Part shown: piece after piece, positions 1-7,514 of the stretch
How positions within the stretch are numbered: position 1 is the stretch's first letter
How the letters are laid out: every line of letters begins with the position of its first letter
NCBI RefSeq assembly: GCF_020084865.1
Contig: NZ_CP071953.1
Location: 2,542,001 to 2,606,000 of the forward strand
DNA from: Candidatus Kaistella beijingensis
GTDB taxonomy: Bacteria; Bacteroidota; Bacteroidia; Flavobacteriales; Weeksellaceae
DNA length: 64,000 nucleotides
Direction of reading: 5' to 3'
Position numbers and translations under genes: made by a program
Notes under the pieces: model-generated
Databases searched by the model: none
What the model was told of the DNA's origin: nothing
The model's input: the letters and a program-made list of their open reading frames with translations, nothing else

Positions 1-562
1 GCAAAACGAATCTTCCGACAATTCGGGAAGGAATTTCAATAATTGCAAATTTACTTTCGTATTGCCATTTTTTTTTTCGCATTGCAATTCCGAGATAGAG
101 CGATTTGTCCCTCAAATAAGGCATCGGAACATTTTCGTGGAGAAGGATAGGAATCACATTGCTTTCCACCACTTCGTCAAAATATTTTCGGACGAAAATT
201 TTTTGTTCAGGAGTAAGGTTTTTGGAAGTTTTAATGAAAACCTTTTGTTCCGCCATTTCAATTTGGATTTTCCTCCAAGTCTTGTCGAAATTCTGCTGTT
301 GTTTTATGACGATTTCATTAATATTCTGCAAAATCTTTGTCGGAGGCTGATAAAAAGATTCGGTAATAAATTTATCCTTAAAATCCATCGCACGCTTCAA
401 ACCTGCAACACGAACTCGAAAAAACTCATCCAAATTATTGGAGAAAATTCCCAAAAAACGTATTCTCAAATGGAGCGGCACATTTTCGTCCATTGCTTCC
501 TGTAAAACCCTCTCATTAAAGGCAAGCCACGTAATATCTCTCGGATTAAACTGATTCGGCAT
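1..562 (-). CDS. ppk1: Polyphosphate kinase 1, N-terminal part (runs off the window)
   Basis: Reverse-strand reading from the ATG at 562 stays open to base 1, so only about 187 N-terminal residues are present. The protein starts MPNQFNPRDITWLAFNERVL and continues with LHLRIRFLGIFSNNLDEFFR, which matches the N-terminal domain of PPK1, the enzyme that makes polyphosphate from ATP. The catalytic histidines lie in the missing part. The gene diverges from the Crp/Fnr gene at 766, with about 200 bp between them. The family assignment comes from the conserved N-terminal motif; completeness cannot be judged. Confidence 0.9.
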   Translation of the reverse strand, partial: MPNQFNPRDITWLAFNERVLQEAMDENVPLHLRIRFLGIFSNNLDEFFRVRVAGLKRAMDFKDKFITESFYQPPTKILQNINEIVIKQQQNFDKTWRKIQIEMAEQKVFIKTSKNLTPEQKIFVRKYFDEVVESNVIPILLHENVPMPYLRDKSLYLGIAMRKKKWQYESKFAIIEIPSRIVGRFVL

Positions 563-706
563 TTTCGATTTTTATTAGATTTCTCAAAAATAGAGAATTT
601 GCCGACAAAGTCAAACAGCCTCTGAAAAATTTAATATTGGTAAGAGTTGCGAGATACGAGTTTCAACTATTGCTCATTACTCATTGCTCATTTCTCCTCA
701 AGAAAG

Positions 707-722
707 TATGATTACAGTCATA
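707..722. promoter_or_regulatory. Crp/Fnr-type operator upstream of the crp/fnr gene
   Basis: TATGATTACAGTCATA is a near-perfect inverted repeat (arms TATGAT/GTCATA around four bases). It lies 21 bp before a TAnnTTTG -7 element at 744-751, which centres it near -42 of the predicted start, the classical class II activator position. The core is nearly the same as the palindrome before the fasciclin gene (3307-3324). The Crp/Fnr protein encoded just downstream is the likely ligand (inference). Confidence 0.65.
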
Positions 723-743
723 GGCGCACATCTTAAATTTCGT

Positions 744-751
744 TAACTTTG
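744..751 (+). promoter_or_regulatory. Bacteroidota -7 promoter element (TAACTTTG)
   Basis: TAACTTTG fits the TAnnTTTG -7 consensus of Bacteroidota housekeeping promoters. It lies 14 bp before the ATG at 766, so the leader is very short. There is no convincing -33 TTTG box; the palindrome at 707-722 occupies that region, which suggests an activator-dependent promoter. Confidence 0.55.
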
Positions 752-765
752 GTGAAACTAAAAGT

Positions 766-1362
766 ATGTTTTCACGCGAAATTCTGTTGAAAAATAAGGT
801 TGCTGTTTTGCACCTGAAAAAAAAGGACACCCTTTTCCGCGAGGATGAAAAGGCTGCGAATCTTTTTTACTTAGCAGAAGGTGAAATCAAAATCTACAAC
901 ACCGATTCGGAGGGAAAGGAATTTTTGATTGAAAAAGTATCTTCTCATCATTTCCTCGGCGAACCGCCTTTTCTGTTGGGCGAAAGATATCCCGCAAACG
1001 CTGTAATTGCAAGTGATACTGCGGAGATTTTTAGATTTAGCGAAGAGAATTTTAAAAAATTCATGCTCGATAATCCAGAATCTTTGTTTGATTTTACGAA
1101 AGAAATTGCCAAAAAAGCCTACAACAAAACGATGAAGATGAAGTCCATCGTTCATCAAAATCCTAACGAACGAATCATCAATTTCCTTAAGCATTACAAG
1201 CGGAGTCTCGGTATCGAACCTTGTGAAAAAACCATGATCGATGTCACCCGAAAGGAGATGGCTAATTCTACAGGATTAGCGATAGAAACCGTGATTCGCA
1301 CAGTGAAAAAGATGGAACGCGAGGAAAAAATTGAACTTATCAATCATAAAATTTATTTTTAA
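766..1362 (+). CDS. Crp/Fnr family transcriptional regulator
   Basis: 198 residues. The N-terminal half (about 15-120) is a cyclic-nucleotide-binding-type beta-roll (LFREDEKAANLFYLAEGEIK, then a GEPPFLLGERYPANAVI segment). The C-terminal half (about 140-198) carries a winged HTH with the recognition-helix region MANSTGLAIETVIRTVKKM. There is one cysteine, so an Fnr-type 4Fe-4S cluster is not expected; a heme- or NO-sensing mode like Dnr/NnrR is possible but not shown. The stop codon overlaps the next ATG by one base (TAATG), so the regulator and the membrane protein are translationally coupled. The palindrome at 707-722 suggests autoregulation. Confidence 0.88.
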   Translation: MFSREILLKNKVAVLHLKKKDTLFREDEKAANLFYLAEGEIKIYNTDSEGKEFLIEKVSSHHFLGEPPFLLGERYPANAVIASDTAEIFRFSEENFKKFMLDNPESLFDFTKEIAKKAYNKTMKMKSIVHQNPNERIINFLKHYKRSLGIEPCEKTMIDVTRKEMANSTGLAIETVIRTVKKMEREEKIELINHKIYF

Positions 1363-2576
1363 TGCAAAGAACCTTTTGGCTGAAATTTTCTATTTTTAAT
1401 TTCTTTTTGGTAGCGCTTCTCGGCGTTATTATGCGTTATAAAATCGCGTATTCATTTCCTTTTTTGGATCAGAAACATTTGCAGCAAGCACATTCGCATT
1501 TTGCGTTTTATGGTTGGATTACCAATGCAATTTATGTTTTGATCGCTTATTATTTAAGAAAAGTAAATCCTGAAATTAATTTGAAAAAATATGAAGCTTT
1601 AATTGTCGTCAATCTGCTTGCGTCTTTCGCTATGCTTGTAACTTTTATGTATGGAAGTTATTTTTGGGGATCGATCTTAGCGTCTGCCATTGCATTACTG
1701 GGCAGTTTTGTATTTTTCTTTTTCTTTATTCAGGATTCTAAAAAAATTCATGATGCATCAAAAATCTGGTTTTTGGGTGGATTGTTTTTTGCGGTGATTT
1801 CTTCAGTCGGCGTTATCAATTTGGGATACATGAAATCTACGAATAGCATGACAATGGACAAGTTTTTGGCTTCTGAATATTATTATCTTCATTACCAGTA
1901 CAACGGTTTCTTCATTTTTTCCTGCATCGGTTTGTTGTTGTTTTCTTTGAAGGAAGCAGGTTCTGGGATTTCCGAAAAGAAAAATAAACTGCTTTTTTGG
2001 CTGATGTTTTTCGGCTGTTTGATTGGTTACGGACTTTCTGTGTTGTGGATGAAGATGCCGATTTATGTTTTCGTTGTGATTGTGATTGCGACTCTAGCGC
2101 AAACTTTCGGAGCGGTGATGTTGTATGATTTTGTGAAAAAAAGTTGGACGAATTTGGTGTTGAAATGGTCGCCAATGCAGCGTTTCGTTTTGATTTTTGC
2201 GGGATTTGCATTTGCCGTAAAAATTGCTTTACAGCTGGGTTCCAATATTCCCGCGGTGAATCAGTTTGCGTTTGGCTTCAGAAATATTGTGATTGCGTAT
2301 CTGCATTTGGTTTTGCTGATGTGTATTGCGACTTTTTTGGTTAATCAAATTTTAGCGACGAATTTTTTCAATATTACCAAACCGCTTTTGTTTGGTTTAA
2401 AACTTCTGCTTTTGGGGATTTTCCTAAATGAAGCCATGTTGGGTTTAATGGGGATTTTCTCCATTAAATATATCGCGATTCCATTTGCAAATCATTTTCT
2501 GCTGCTGTTTTCGGTTTTGATGATGGTTTCCCTGCTCATTATTTTCTTGAATTTGAAAGACAGGCAATCTGACTGA
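1362..2576 (+). CDS. Heme-copper-oxidase-like polytopic membrane protein lacking the CuB His pair
   Basis: 404 residues, about 12 hydrophobic segments, no soluble domain. Three membrane histidine motifs resemble subunit I of cbb3/NOR-type oxidases: H44/H46 in AHSHFAFYGW (low-spin heme helix), H177 in YYLHYQYNGFF (position of the first CuB ligand helix) and H315 in AYLHLVLLM (heme helix). The adjacent His-His pair that completes the CuB site and the catalytic Tyr are absent from the expected helix, so dioxygen or NO reduction at a binuclear centre is unlikely. A heme-binding, electron-transfer or sensing role is an inference. It is coupled to the Crp/Fnr regulator by a one-base overlap. Most databases would call it a hypothetical or cytochrome oxidase subunit I-like protein. 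Confidence 0.6.
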   Translation: MQRTFWLKFSIFNFFLVALLGVIMRYKIAYSFPFLDQKHLQQAHSHFAFYGWITNAIYVLIAYYLRKVNPEINLKKYEALIVVNLLASFAMLVTFMYGSYFWGSILASAIALLGSFVFFFFFIQDSKKIHDASKIWFLGGLFFAVISSVGVINLGYMKSTNSMTMDKFLASEYYYLHYQYNGFFIFSCIGLLLFSLKEAGSGISEKKNKLLFWLMFFGCLIGYGLSVLWMKMPIYVFVVIVIATLAQTFGAVMLYDFVKKSWTNLVLKWSPMQRFVLIFAGFAFAVKIALQLGSNIPAVNQFAFGFRNIVIAYLHLVLLMCIATFLVNQILATNFFNITKPLLFGLKLLLLGIFLNEAMLGLMGIFSIKYIAIPFANHFLLLFSVLMMVSLLIIFLNLKDRQSD

Positions 2577-2597
2577 TTTTTTAATTAATCTGAAAAA

Positions 2598-2627
2598 AAC
2601 GGCTTTCAGCAAAAACTGAAAGCCGTT
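2598..2627. terminator. Bidirectional hairpin terminator
   Basis: A perfect 12-bp stem, AACGGCTTTCAG (2598-2609) with CTGAAAGCCGTT (2616-2627), around a CAAAAA loop. It lies between the convergent oxidase-like gene and the fasciclin gene and can serve both strands. Confidence 0.8.
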
Positions 2628-2658
2628 CAACATTAAATTTAATAAACTAAGAATTCCT

Positions 2659-3213
2659 TTATTCAGGTAAAATCACTTCATCCACCGCGTAAACTATTCC
2701 GTTGGAAGCGGGAACTGTCGCAACAATTTTTGCTTTTCCGTTGATGGTTGGTTTACCGTCGACCATTTTGATGGTGATATTTTTTCCATCCACCATTCCT
2801 AAGGTTTGTCCATCGCTCATTTGATCTTCTTTAATTACGCCAACATACGTGTGGTGTCCTAAAATATCGGTCAGTTTGCCGTTGTTTTCGGGCTTTAGTA
2901 AATCTTCAACTGTTCCTTTTGGAAGTTTGTCGAACGCGGAATTTAACGGCGCAAAAACGGTGAAAGGACCTGCGTTACTCAAAGAAGTAGCTAAACCTGC
3001 CGTTTGAACAGCTTTTACCAAAGTTGATAAATCAGGATTTTTTACAGCTAACTGAACGATGTTTGGATTGGAAACATCGTCTTGAACACCTTCTTGTCCT
3101 TGACCTACCGATTCTGTAGTCGTTGCGGAATCCGTGGTTGCGGTTGCCTCATTCTTTTTGCAGGAAACAAGCGCAAAACCAACCATGCTTAAAATAAGAA
3201 TTGACTTTTTCAT
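2659..3213 (-). CDS. Fasciclin-domain (FAS1) lipoprotein
   Basis: 184 residues from the ATG at 3213; an upstream in-frame ATG at 3255 exists, but the signal peptide starts at 3213. MKKSILILSMVGFALVSC is an SPII signal with the lipid-modified Cys at 18, followed by a Thr/Ala/Ser-rich linker and one FAS1 domain (about 50-184). That domain shows the expected motifs: LAVKNPDLSTLVKAVQTAGL, GPFTVFAPLNSAFDKLP and the terminal NGIVYAVDEVILP. It is probably an outer-membrane or periplasmic anchored protein of unknown ligand. A Crp/Fnr-type palindrome at 3307-3324 lies upstream, so it is likely in the same regulon as the Crp/Fnr-oxidase-like pair. Confidence 0.9.
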   Translation of the reverse strand: MKKSILILSMVGFALVSCKKNEATATTDSATTTESVGQGQEGVQDDVSNPNIVQLAVKNPDLSTLVKAVQTAGLATSLSNAGPFTVFAPLNSAFDKLPKGTVEDLLKPENNGKLTDILGHHTYVGVIKEDQMSDGQTLGMVDGKNITIKMVDGKPTINGKAKIVATVPASNGIVYAVDEVILPE

Positions 3214-3277
3214 CTGTTTAATTTTTTGTTTTTTTTTTTGAACAGATGAAATCATTTCACCTGCTTTTATTTTGATA

Positions 3278-3285
3278 TAAAATTA
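3278..3285 (-). promoter_or_regulatory. Probable -7 element of the fasciclin gene (TAATTTTA)
   Basis: On the minus strand this reads TAATTTTA, close to TAnnTTTG. The palindrome core (3308-3323) ends 22 bp upstream of it, compared with 21 bp for the crp/fnr promoter. The shared spacing is the main support. Confidence 0.4.
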
Positions 3286-3306
3286 GAGAGATTCGCGAGT
3301 GATTTG

Positions 3307-3324
3307 ATATGACCGCAGTCATAT
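3307..3324. promoter_or_regulatory. Crp/Fnr-type operator upstream of the fasciclin gene
   Basis: ATATGACCGCAGTCATAT has perfect 7-bp arms (ATATGAC/GTCATAT) around a 4-bp centre, the spacing of Fnr-type sites. It matches the palindrome at 707-722 in the outer bases of both arms and has the same distance to the predicted -7 element. Probable target of the Crp/Fnr protein encoded at 766 (inference). Confidence 0.65.
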
Positions 3325-3430
3325 ATAGAAGCTTGTAAATGTGATATTTGTCATTTCGTAAGATGATCATGTCAGGAAAGTTTTACCAATTTTTAAAAAG
3401 ACTATTTTTGCGGCAAATATTACTTTTAGC

Positions 3431-4075
3431 ATGAATCATTTGATAAGCTGCACCATAGATTTCGTGAAAGAAAAACTCCACGGAGCAGAAGCCGGTCACG
3501 ATTGGTTTCACATTGAAAGAGTGTGGAAACTTTCCAAAAAAATTGCGGAAACTGAAAACTGTAATTTAGAAGTGGTGGAACTTTCTGCTCTACTGCACGA
3601 TATTGCAGACCCAAAATTTCATGGAGGTAACGAAACTTTGGCTTTAAAAATTTCACAGGATTTTCTCGAGAATCAAAATGTTTCTAATGCAATCATTGAA
3701 CAGGTTTTATTCATCATCCAAAATATTTCCTTTAAAAATAGGGGAGAAGCGCCAAAAGATTTGCCAATTGAATTAAAAATCGTTCAGGATGCAGACCGCC
3801 TCGATGCGATTGGAGCAATAGGAATTGCGCGAACTTTTAATTTCGGCGGCTTTAAAAATAATTTGATGTATCATCCTGAAATTCCACCAAAACTCAATAT
3901 GACTAAAGAAGAATACAAAAAAAATGAGGGAACAACTATTAATCATTTTTATGAAAAATTGTTGTTGCTGAAAGATTTGATGAATACCGAAAAAGGAAAA
4001 GAACTTGCACAGGAACGACACGACTTTATGCAAAAATTCCTCGATGAATTCTACAAAGAATGGAACGTGACATGA
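3431..4075 (+). CDS. HD-domain phosphohydrolase
   Basis: 214 residues. The HD metal-binding pattern is complete: H23 in GHDWFH, H56-D57 in LLHDIAD and an Asp at about 120-122 in VQDADRLDAIGA. The pattern and the Gly/Ala-rich helix after it resemble the YedJ/YpgQ group of small HD hydrolases, probable phosphohydrolases of nucleotides or similar substrates. The substrate cannot be deduced. A TATTTTTG -7 element lies at 3403-3410, 20 bp before the ATG. It stands alone between the divergent fasciclin gene and a membrane protein. Confidence 0.85.
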   Translation: MNHLISCTIDFVKEKLHGAEAGHDWFHIERVWKLSKKIAETENCNLEVVELSALLHDIADPKFHGGNETLALKISQDFLENQNVSNAIIEQVLFIIQNISFKNRGEAPKDLPIELKIVQDADRLDAIGAIGIARTFNFGGFKNNLMYHPEIPPKLNMTKEEYKKNEGTTINHFYEKLLLLKDLMNTEKGKELAQERHDFMQKFLDEFYKEWNVT

Positions 4076-4187
4076 GCAGTGAGTATTTAGCAATGAGTAA
4101 TTAACTTTACTTTCATTGAAAATCGAAGCTTCATCTAACTTTCATCTACCAACATCCATCTTCCCGCAAAATCCTTATCTTTACCTC

Positions 4188-4790
4188 ATGTTTTATCTGT
4201 TTTTTCTGCTGTTTATCCTGCTCTGTTTTGCCCTGCTTTTTTCGGTAATGAAGAGCGGAGCATTTAAGAACTGGGCAAAAATTTTCAGAATTGCCGTGGT
4301 TATAGTGACAACAGGAGTTTTCACTTACTATTTTATCACAAAGAGCTTAAGCAATTTTTTGGAGGATTCGTTAACGGTTCAACTCGTTAATAAATTACCT
4401 TTTCCGCTTGATTTTTATATTGTAAAAGTGACCGATGACAATCAGTATAAAACCCAACATTTAGGGAGCATCCGAAGCAATTTTTACCGGATCGAATATT
4501 TAGATATGGATCATTCTGATGAGTTTTGGGTTGCAGGTTATATGGGAAAGAAAAATCTTGCCTATTTTTCGCAGCATTCAGTTCCCAACAAAAATATGGA
4601 TCAGATTATTGAGGTGAACAACTACATCATCCAAAGTGCAAAACTTTCTTCAAAAGCAAAAACCTTGATTGACGAAATGAAATTGGAAAACATCAAAACC
4701 TCGGTTTGGATTACGCTAGATTTGCTGCTTTTGTACCTCAATTTCGCACTCCTTTTCCGAAGAGCAAAAACAAAAAAAATCCCGAGTTAA
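4188..4790 (+). CDS. Conserved membrane protein of unknown function
   Basis: 200 residues from the ATG at 4188. The open frame extends upstream to 4116, but those codons run through promoter-like and repeat-like DNA, and TATCTTTA just before 4188 looks like a -7 box. Two N-terminal membrane helices (MFYLFFLLFILLCFALLF and a second at about 33-50) are followed by a soluble region of about 110 residues and a C-terminal helix (VWITLDLLLLYLNFALLF). No domain was recognised. Gene-specific function unknown. Confidence 0.7.
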   Translation: MFYLFFLLFILLCFALLFSVMKSGAFKNWAKIFRIAVVIVTTGVFTYYFITKSLSNFLEDSLTVQLVNKLPFPLDFYIVKVTDDNQYKTQHLGSIRSNFYRIEYLDMDHSDEFWVAGYMGKKNLAYFSQHSVPNKNMDQIIEVNNYIIQSAKLSSKAKTLIDEMKLENIKTSVWITLDLLLLYLNFALLFRRAKTKKIPS

Positions 4791-4798
4791 TTTCGGGA
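4780..4798. terminator. Short hairpin overlapping the stop codon
   Basis: TCCCGA (4780-4785) pairs with TCGGGA (4793-4798) around the TAA stop codon, following an A-rich run. It separates this gene from the convergent efflux operon. The stem is only 6 bp, so termination is uncertain. A single copy of the GTCATT-type repeat unit follows at about 4801. Confidence 0.4.
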
Positions 4799-4855
4799 CT
4801 GTCATTGCGCACGAAGTGAAGCAAACTTTTGAATCTATCGATTCTTTAAAAGTCG

Positions 4856-6049
4856 TTACTTTTTCTTTTCTTTCAGCGCCTCTTTATCTTTATCGCTCGG
4901 ATTCCAAACCTTTACTTCAGAATCTTTGGTTAATCCCGATAAAATCTGAACGTTGATTCCATCACTCGCGCCAAGTTTTACATTCACTTTTTTGAATTTT
5001 CCATCCGGTTGTTTTACTTCCACGAATGGCGAATCTTTTCCGTTTACTTTTTCATATTGAATTAAAGATTCATCCAGAAGCAAGGCATTTTTTTGTGAGC
5101 TCAAAATAATTTCGCCGTTTGCAGAAAATCCTGCACGAATATATTCTTGAGTTTTATTGAAAACATCTCCTTCGATTGGGAATTTGATGGTTCCGTTTTC
5201 TTCTTTTCCTTTTGGTGCAATCATCGTTACACGTCCCGGAAAAGATTTGTTTTGAAGGGCTCCAATCAACACGTTCATGTTCATTCCTTCCTTCAGTTTT
5301 CCAGCTTGAGCTTCATCAATTGTTCCTTGGAAAATTAATGAATTCAAATCTGCAATCGAGCAAATCGTGGTTCCCGCATTAAAAGAGTTGGCTTCAATCA
5401 CTTGACTTCCGACTTTCACGGGAACATCCAGAACAGTTCCGTTGGCTTTGGAACGAATTTGCGTCGTTGCTAAACCTGCCAATTCCGGAGTTGCACCTGT
5501 TCTTGCAATCTGTAGATTTTTTTGTGCAGTTTGAAGTTGCTGTTGCGCATTTCTCAAACTTTGTTGCGTAGAATGTAATTGCTGTTGCGCATTCAAGAAT
5601 TCTTGCTTTGAAATGACACCTTGACTGTACAATCTTTGCTGCATCGCAAATTGTTTCTGCTGATTATCCACATTCATTCTTGCGTTGCTGATTTGCAAAT
5701 TGGCATTATTGATTTCCTGTTGCGCCGCATTCACATTTTGCACACTCGGAACAATTCGCAATGTCGCCACCAATTGACCTGCGGAAACGTTGTCACCTTC
5801 GCTCACCAAAACTTTGTCGATAATTCCGGACATGTTCGGTTTAATTTCGATTTCCTCCCGTGGAACAATTTTTCCGGTTGCCATCACTTTATCGTCCATA
5901 TTTTTGACTTCAGGTTTTTTGGTCAAAAAGGATTCGCTTTCCTTGGAATTGGATTTTATAAGGTAACTGATTCCCGCAAAAAGTGCAATCGCAAAAATCA
6001 ATCCGAGAAAGATATAAAGTGCTTTTTTAAGGGTGAACTTCTTTTTCAT
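4856..6049 (-). CDS. Periplasmic adaptor (membrane fusion) subunit of a MacAB-like efflux system
   Basis: 397 residues from the ATG at 6049 (an in-frame ATG at 6076 is less likely because the KKKFTLKKA start precedes the membrane anchor directly). It has one N-terminal membrane helix, then the HlyD/RND adaptor order: half-lipoyl segment (GIIDKVLVSEGDNVSAGQLV), a long Gln-rich coiled coil (about 115-190), a second half-lipoyl segment (ANGTVLDVPVKVGSQVI) and a beta-barrel. It is the last gene of a four-gene minus-strand operon after an ATPase and two permeases, and should link the inner-membrane pump to an outer-membrane factor, which is not encoded here. Confidence 0.9.
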   Translation of the reverse strand: MKKKFTLKKALYIFLGLIFAIALFAGISYLIKSNSKESESFLTKKPEVKNMDDKVMATGKIVPREEIEIKPNMSGIIDKVLVSEGDNVSAGQLVATLRIVPSVQNVNAAQQEINNANLQISNARMNVDNQQKQFAMQQRLYSQGVISKQEFLNAQQQLHSTQQSLRNAQQQLQTAQKNLQIARTGATPELAGLATTQIRSKANGTVLDVPVKVGSQVIEANSFNAGTTICSIADLNSLIFQGTIDEAQAGKLKEGMNMNVLIGALQNKSFPGRVTMIAPKGKEENGTIKFPIEGDVFNKTQEYIRAGFSANGEIILSSQKNALLLDESLIQYEKVNGKDSPFVEVKQPDGKFKKVNVKLGASDGINVQILSGLTKDSEVKVWNPSDKDKEALKEKKK

Positions 6050-6125
6050 ATAGTCTATTTTTGTTTCAAGTTTCAAATTTGAATTTATTTTTATTACTTA
6101 TAACTTATTGTTCATTGCTCATTAC

Positions 6126-7394
6126 TTATTCAGATCGAAGCGCTTCAATAGGGCGAATTTTCACTGCTCTTTGCGCAGGAATCATTCCGATCACCAATCC
6201 GAGAACCACCATAATCGCCATTGCTGCGAAAACCTGTCCGTAATTTACCGTCGGATTATAAAATGGAAACGAATCCTGATCTTTAGTGAAAACACTCACC
6301 ACCATTAAAAGTAAAATCCCAAAAATAAATCCCAAAATTCCCGAAGTCAGCGTAATCACCACACTTTCCAAGAGGATTTGATTTCGAACTTCCGAAGGTT
6401 TCGCTCCTAAAGCACGGCGAATTCCGATTTCTTTGGTTCGTTCCTTTACGGTAATTAAAAGGATGTTTGAAATCGCAATCACTCCCGCTAAAATGGTTAA
6501 AGTTCCCACGATAATTGTTAAAAGCTGCATTCCCGTTAAAAATCCTGTGAGTTTTCCGAATTCTTTTCCGAGGTTGAAACTTCCGAAAGCATTCGTGTCG
6601 TCGGGTGAAACGTTGTATTTTTCTTTCAAAACACTTTTGGCTTCATTTTCCACGATGTTCAAATCTGCATCAGGTTTACTTACGATGGCAAAGAAACCGA
6701 CTTTATCACCATCATTATACATTTTTGTATAAGTTGAAAGTGGGATGAAAACTGTTTTGTCATTGTTCATTCCACCATTTCCTTTCACTTTAAAAACACC
6801 GATGACGTTGAAGAATATTCCTTTAATATTGAACGATTTTCCGAGCGGATTTTCATTCTTTTTAGCATCGAAGAAATTTTTATAAACTTCTTCACCAATT
6901 ACCGCCACATTTTTATTGGCAGAAACATCGGCATCGTTAATGTATCTTCCGTAAATGAGTTTTTTCTCTGAAATCTTGTTCCCAATCGGATAATCGCCGG
7001 TCAAAGTATAGGAGGCAGTTTTTCCACCGCGCGACATTTGTTCGGGTGGACTTCCGAAATTCCCTCTTGAGTTTTGTGGAGAAATATAGTCGATTTCAGG
7101 AATTTTTCGTTCGAGAAGGTCGATATCGGGAAGTCGAAGTTCGGTCTTTCTGCCTTTGGGAAAACCGTCATAAGGAATCGAAGTATTTTGCGCCCACATA
7201 AAAATAGAGTTCGTCGCAAAACCTGAAAATAATTTATCAAAACCATTTTCCATTCCTTTCGCTGCACCGAGTAAACTCACAAACAAGAACATTCCCCAAC
7301 CCACGCCAATCATGGTGAGAAAAGTGCGGAGTTTATTATTCTTTAGTGAATGATAAATTTCCTGCCATGTGTCGAGTTTGAAGATGATGTTCAC
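6126..7394 (-). CDS. MacB-like ABC transporter permease (second permease)
   Basis: 422 residues, start codon GTG at 7394. The layout is the MacB/FtsX type: one N-terminal helix (KLRTFLTMIGVGWGMFLFV), a periplasmic MacB-PCD domain (about 50-280), then three C-terminal helices. The ending VGTLTILAGVIAISNILL, VKERTKEIGIRRALGAKPSE and IRPIEALR is the FtsX signature. Unlike classical MacB, the ATPase is a separate protein. The paralogous permease is encoded just upstream in the operon, so the pump may be a heterodimer. The intervening 120 bp contains repeat-like DNA, including a GTCATTCCGAG unit. Confidence 0.9.
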   Translation of the reverse strand: MNIIFKLDTWQEIYHSLKNNKLRTFLTMIGVGWGMFLFVSLLGAAKGMENGFDKLFSGFATNSIFMWAQNTSIPYDGFPKGRKTELRLPDIDLLERKIPEIDYISPQNSRGNFGSPPEQMSRGGKTASYTLTGDYPIGNKISEKKLIYGRYINDADVSANKNVAVIGEEVYKNFFDAKKNENPLGKSFNIKGIFFNVIGVFKVKGNGGMNNDKTVFIPLSTYTKMYNDGDKVGFFAIVSKPDADLNIVENEAKSVLKEKYNVSPDDTNAFGSFNLGKEFGKLTGFLTGMQLLTIIVGTLTILAGVIAISNILLITVKERTKEIGIRRALGAKPSEVRNQILLESVVITLTSGILGFIFGILLLMVVSVFTKDQDSFPFYNPTVNYGQVFAAMAIMVVLGLVIGMIPAQRAVKIRPIEALRSE

Positions 7395-7514
7395 GGCTTT
7401 ATGGTTTAAGGTTTAAAGTTTGAAATTGTTTGATGTTATTTGATTTTGTTTGACTTTCACTTGGCTCTGTCATTCCGAGGAACGAGGAATCTCGATGAAG
7501 TCGGATTAGCTCTT

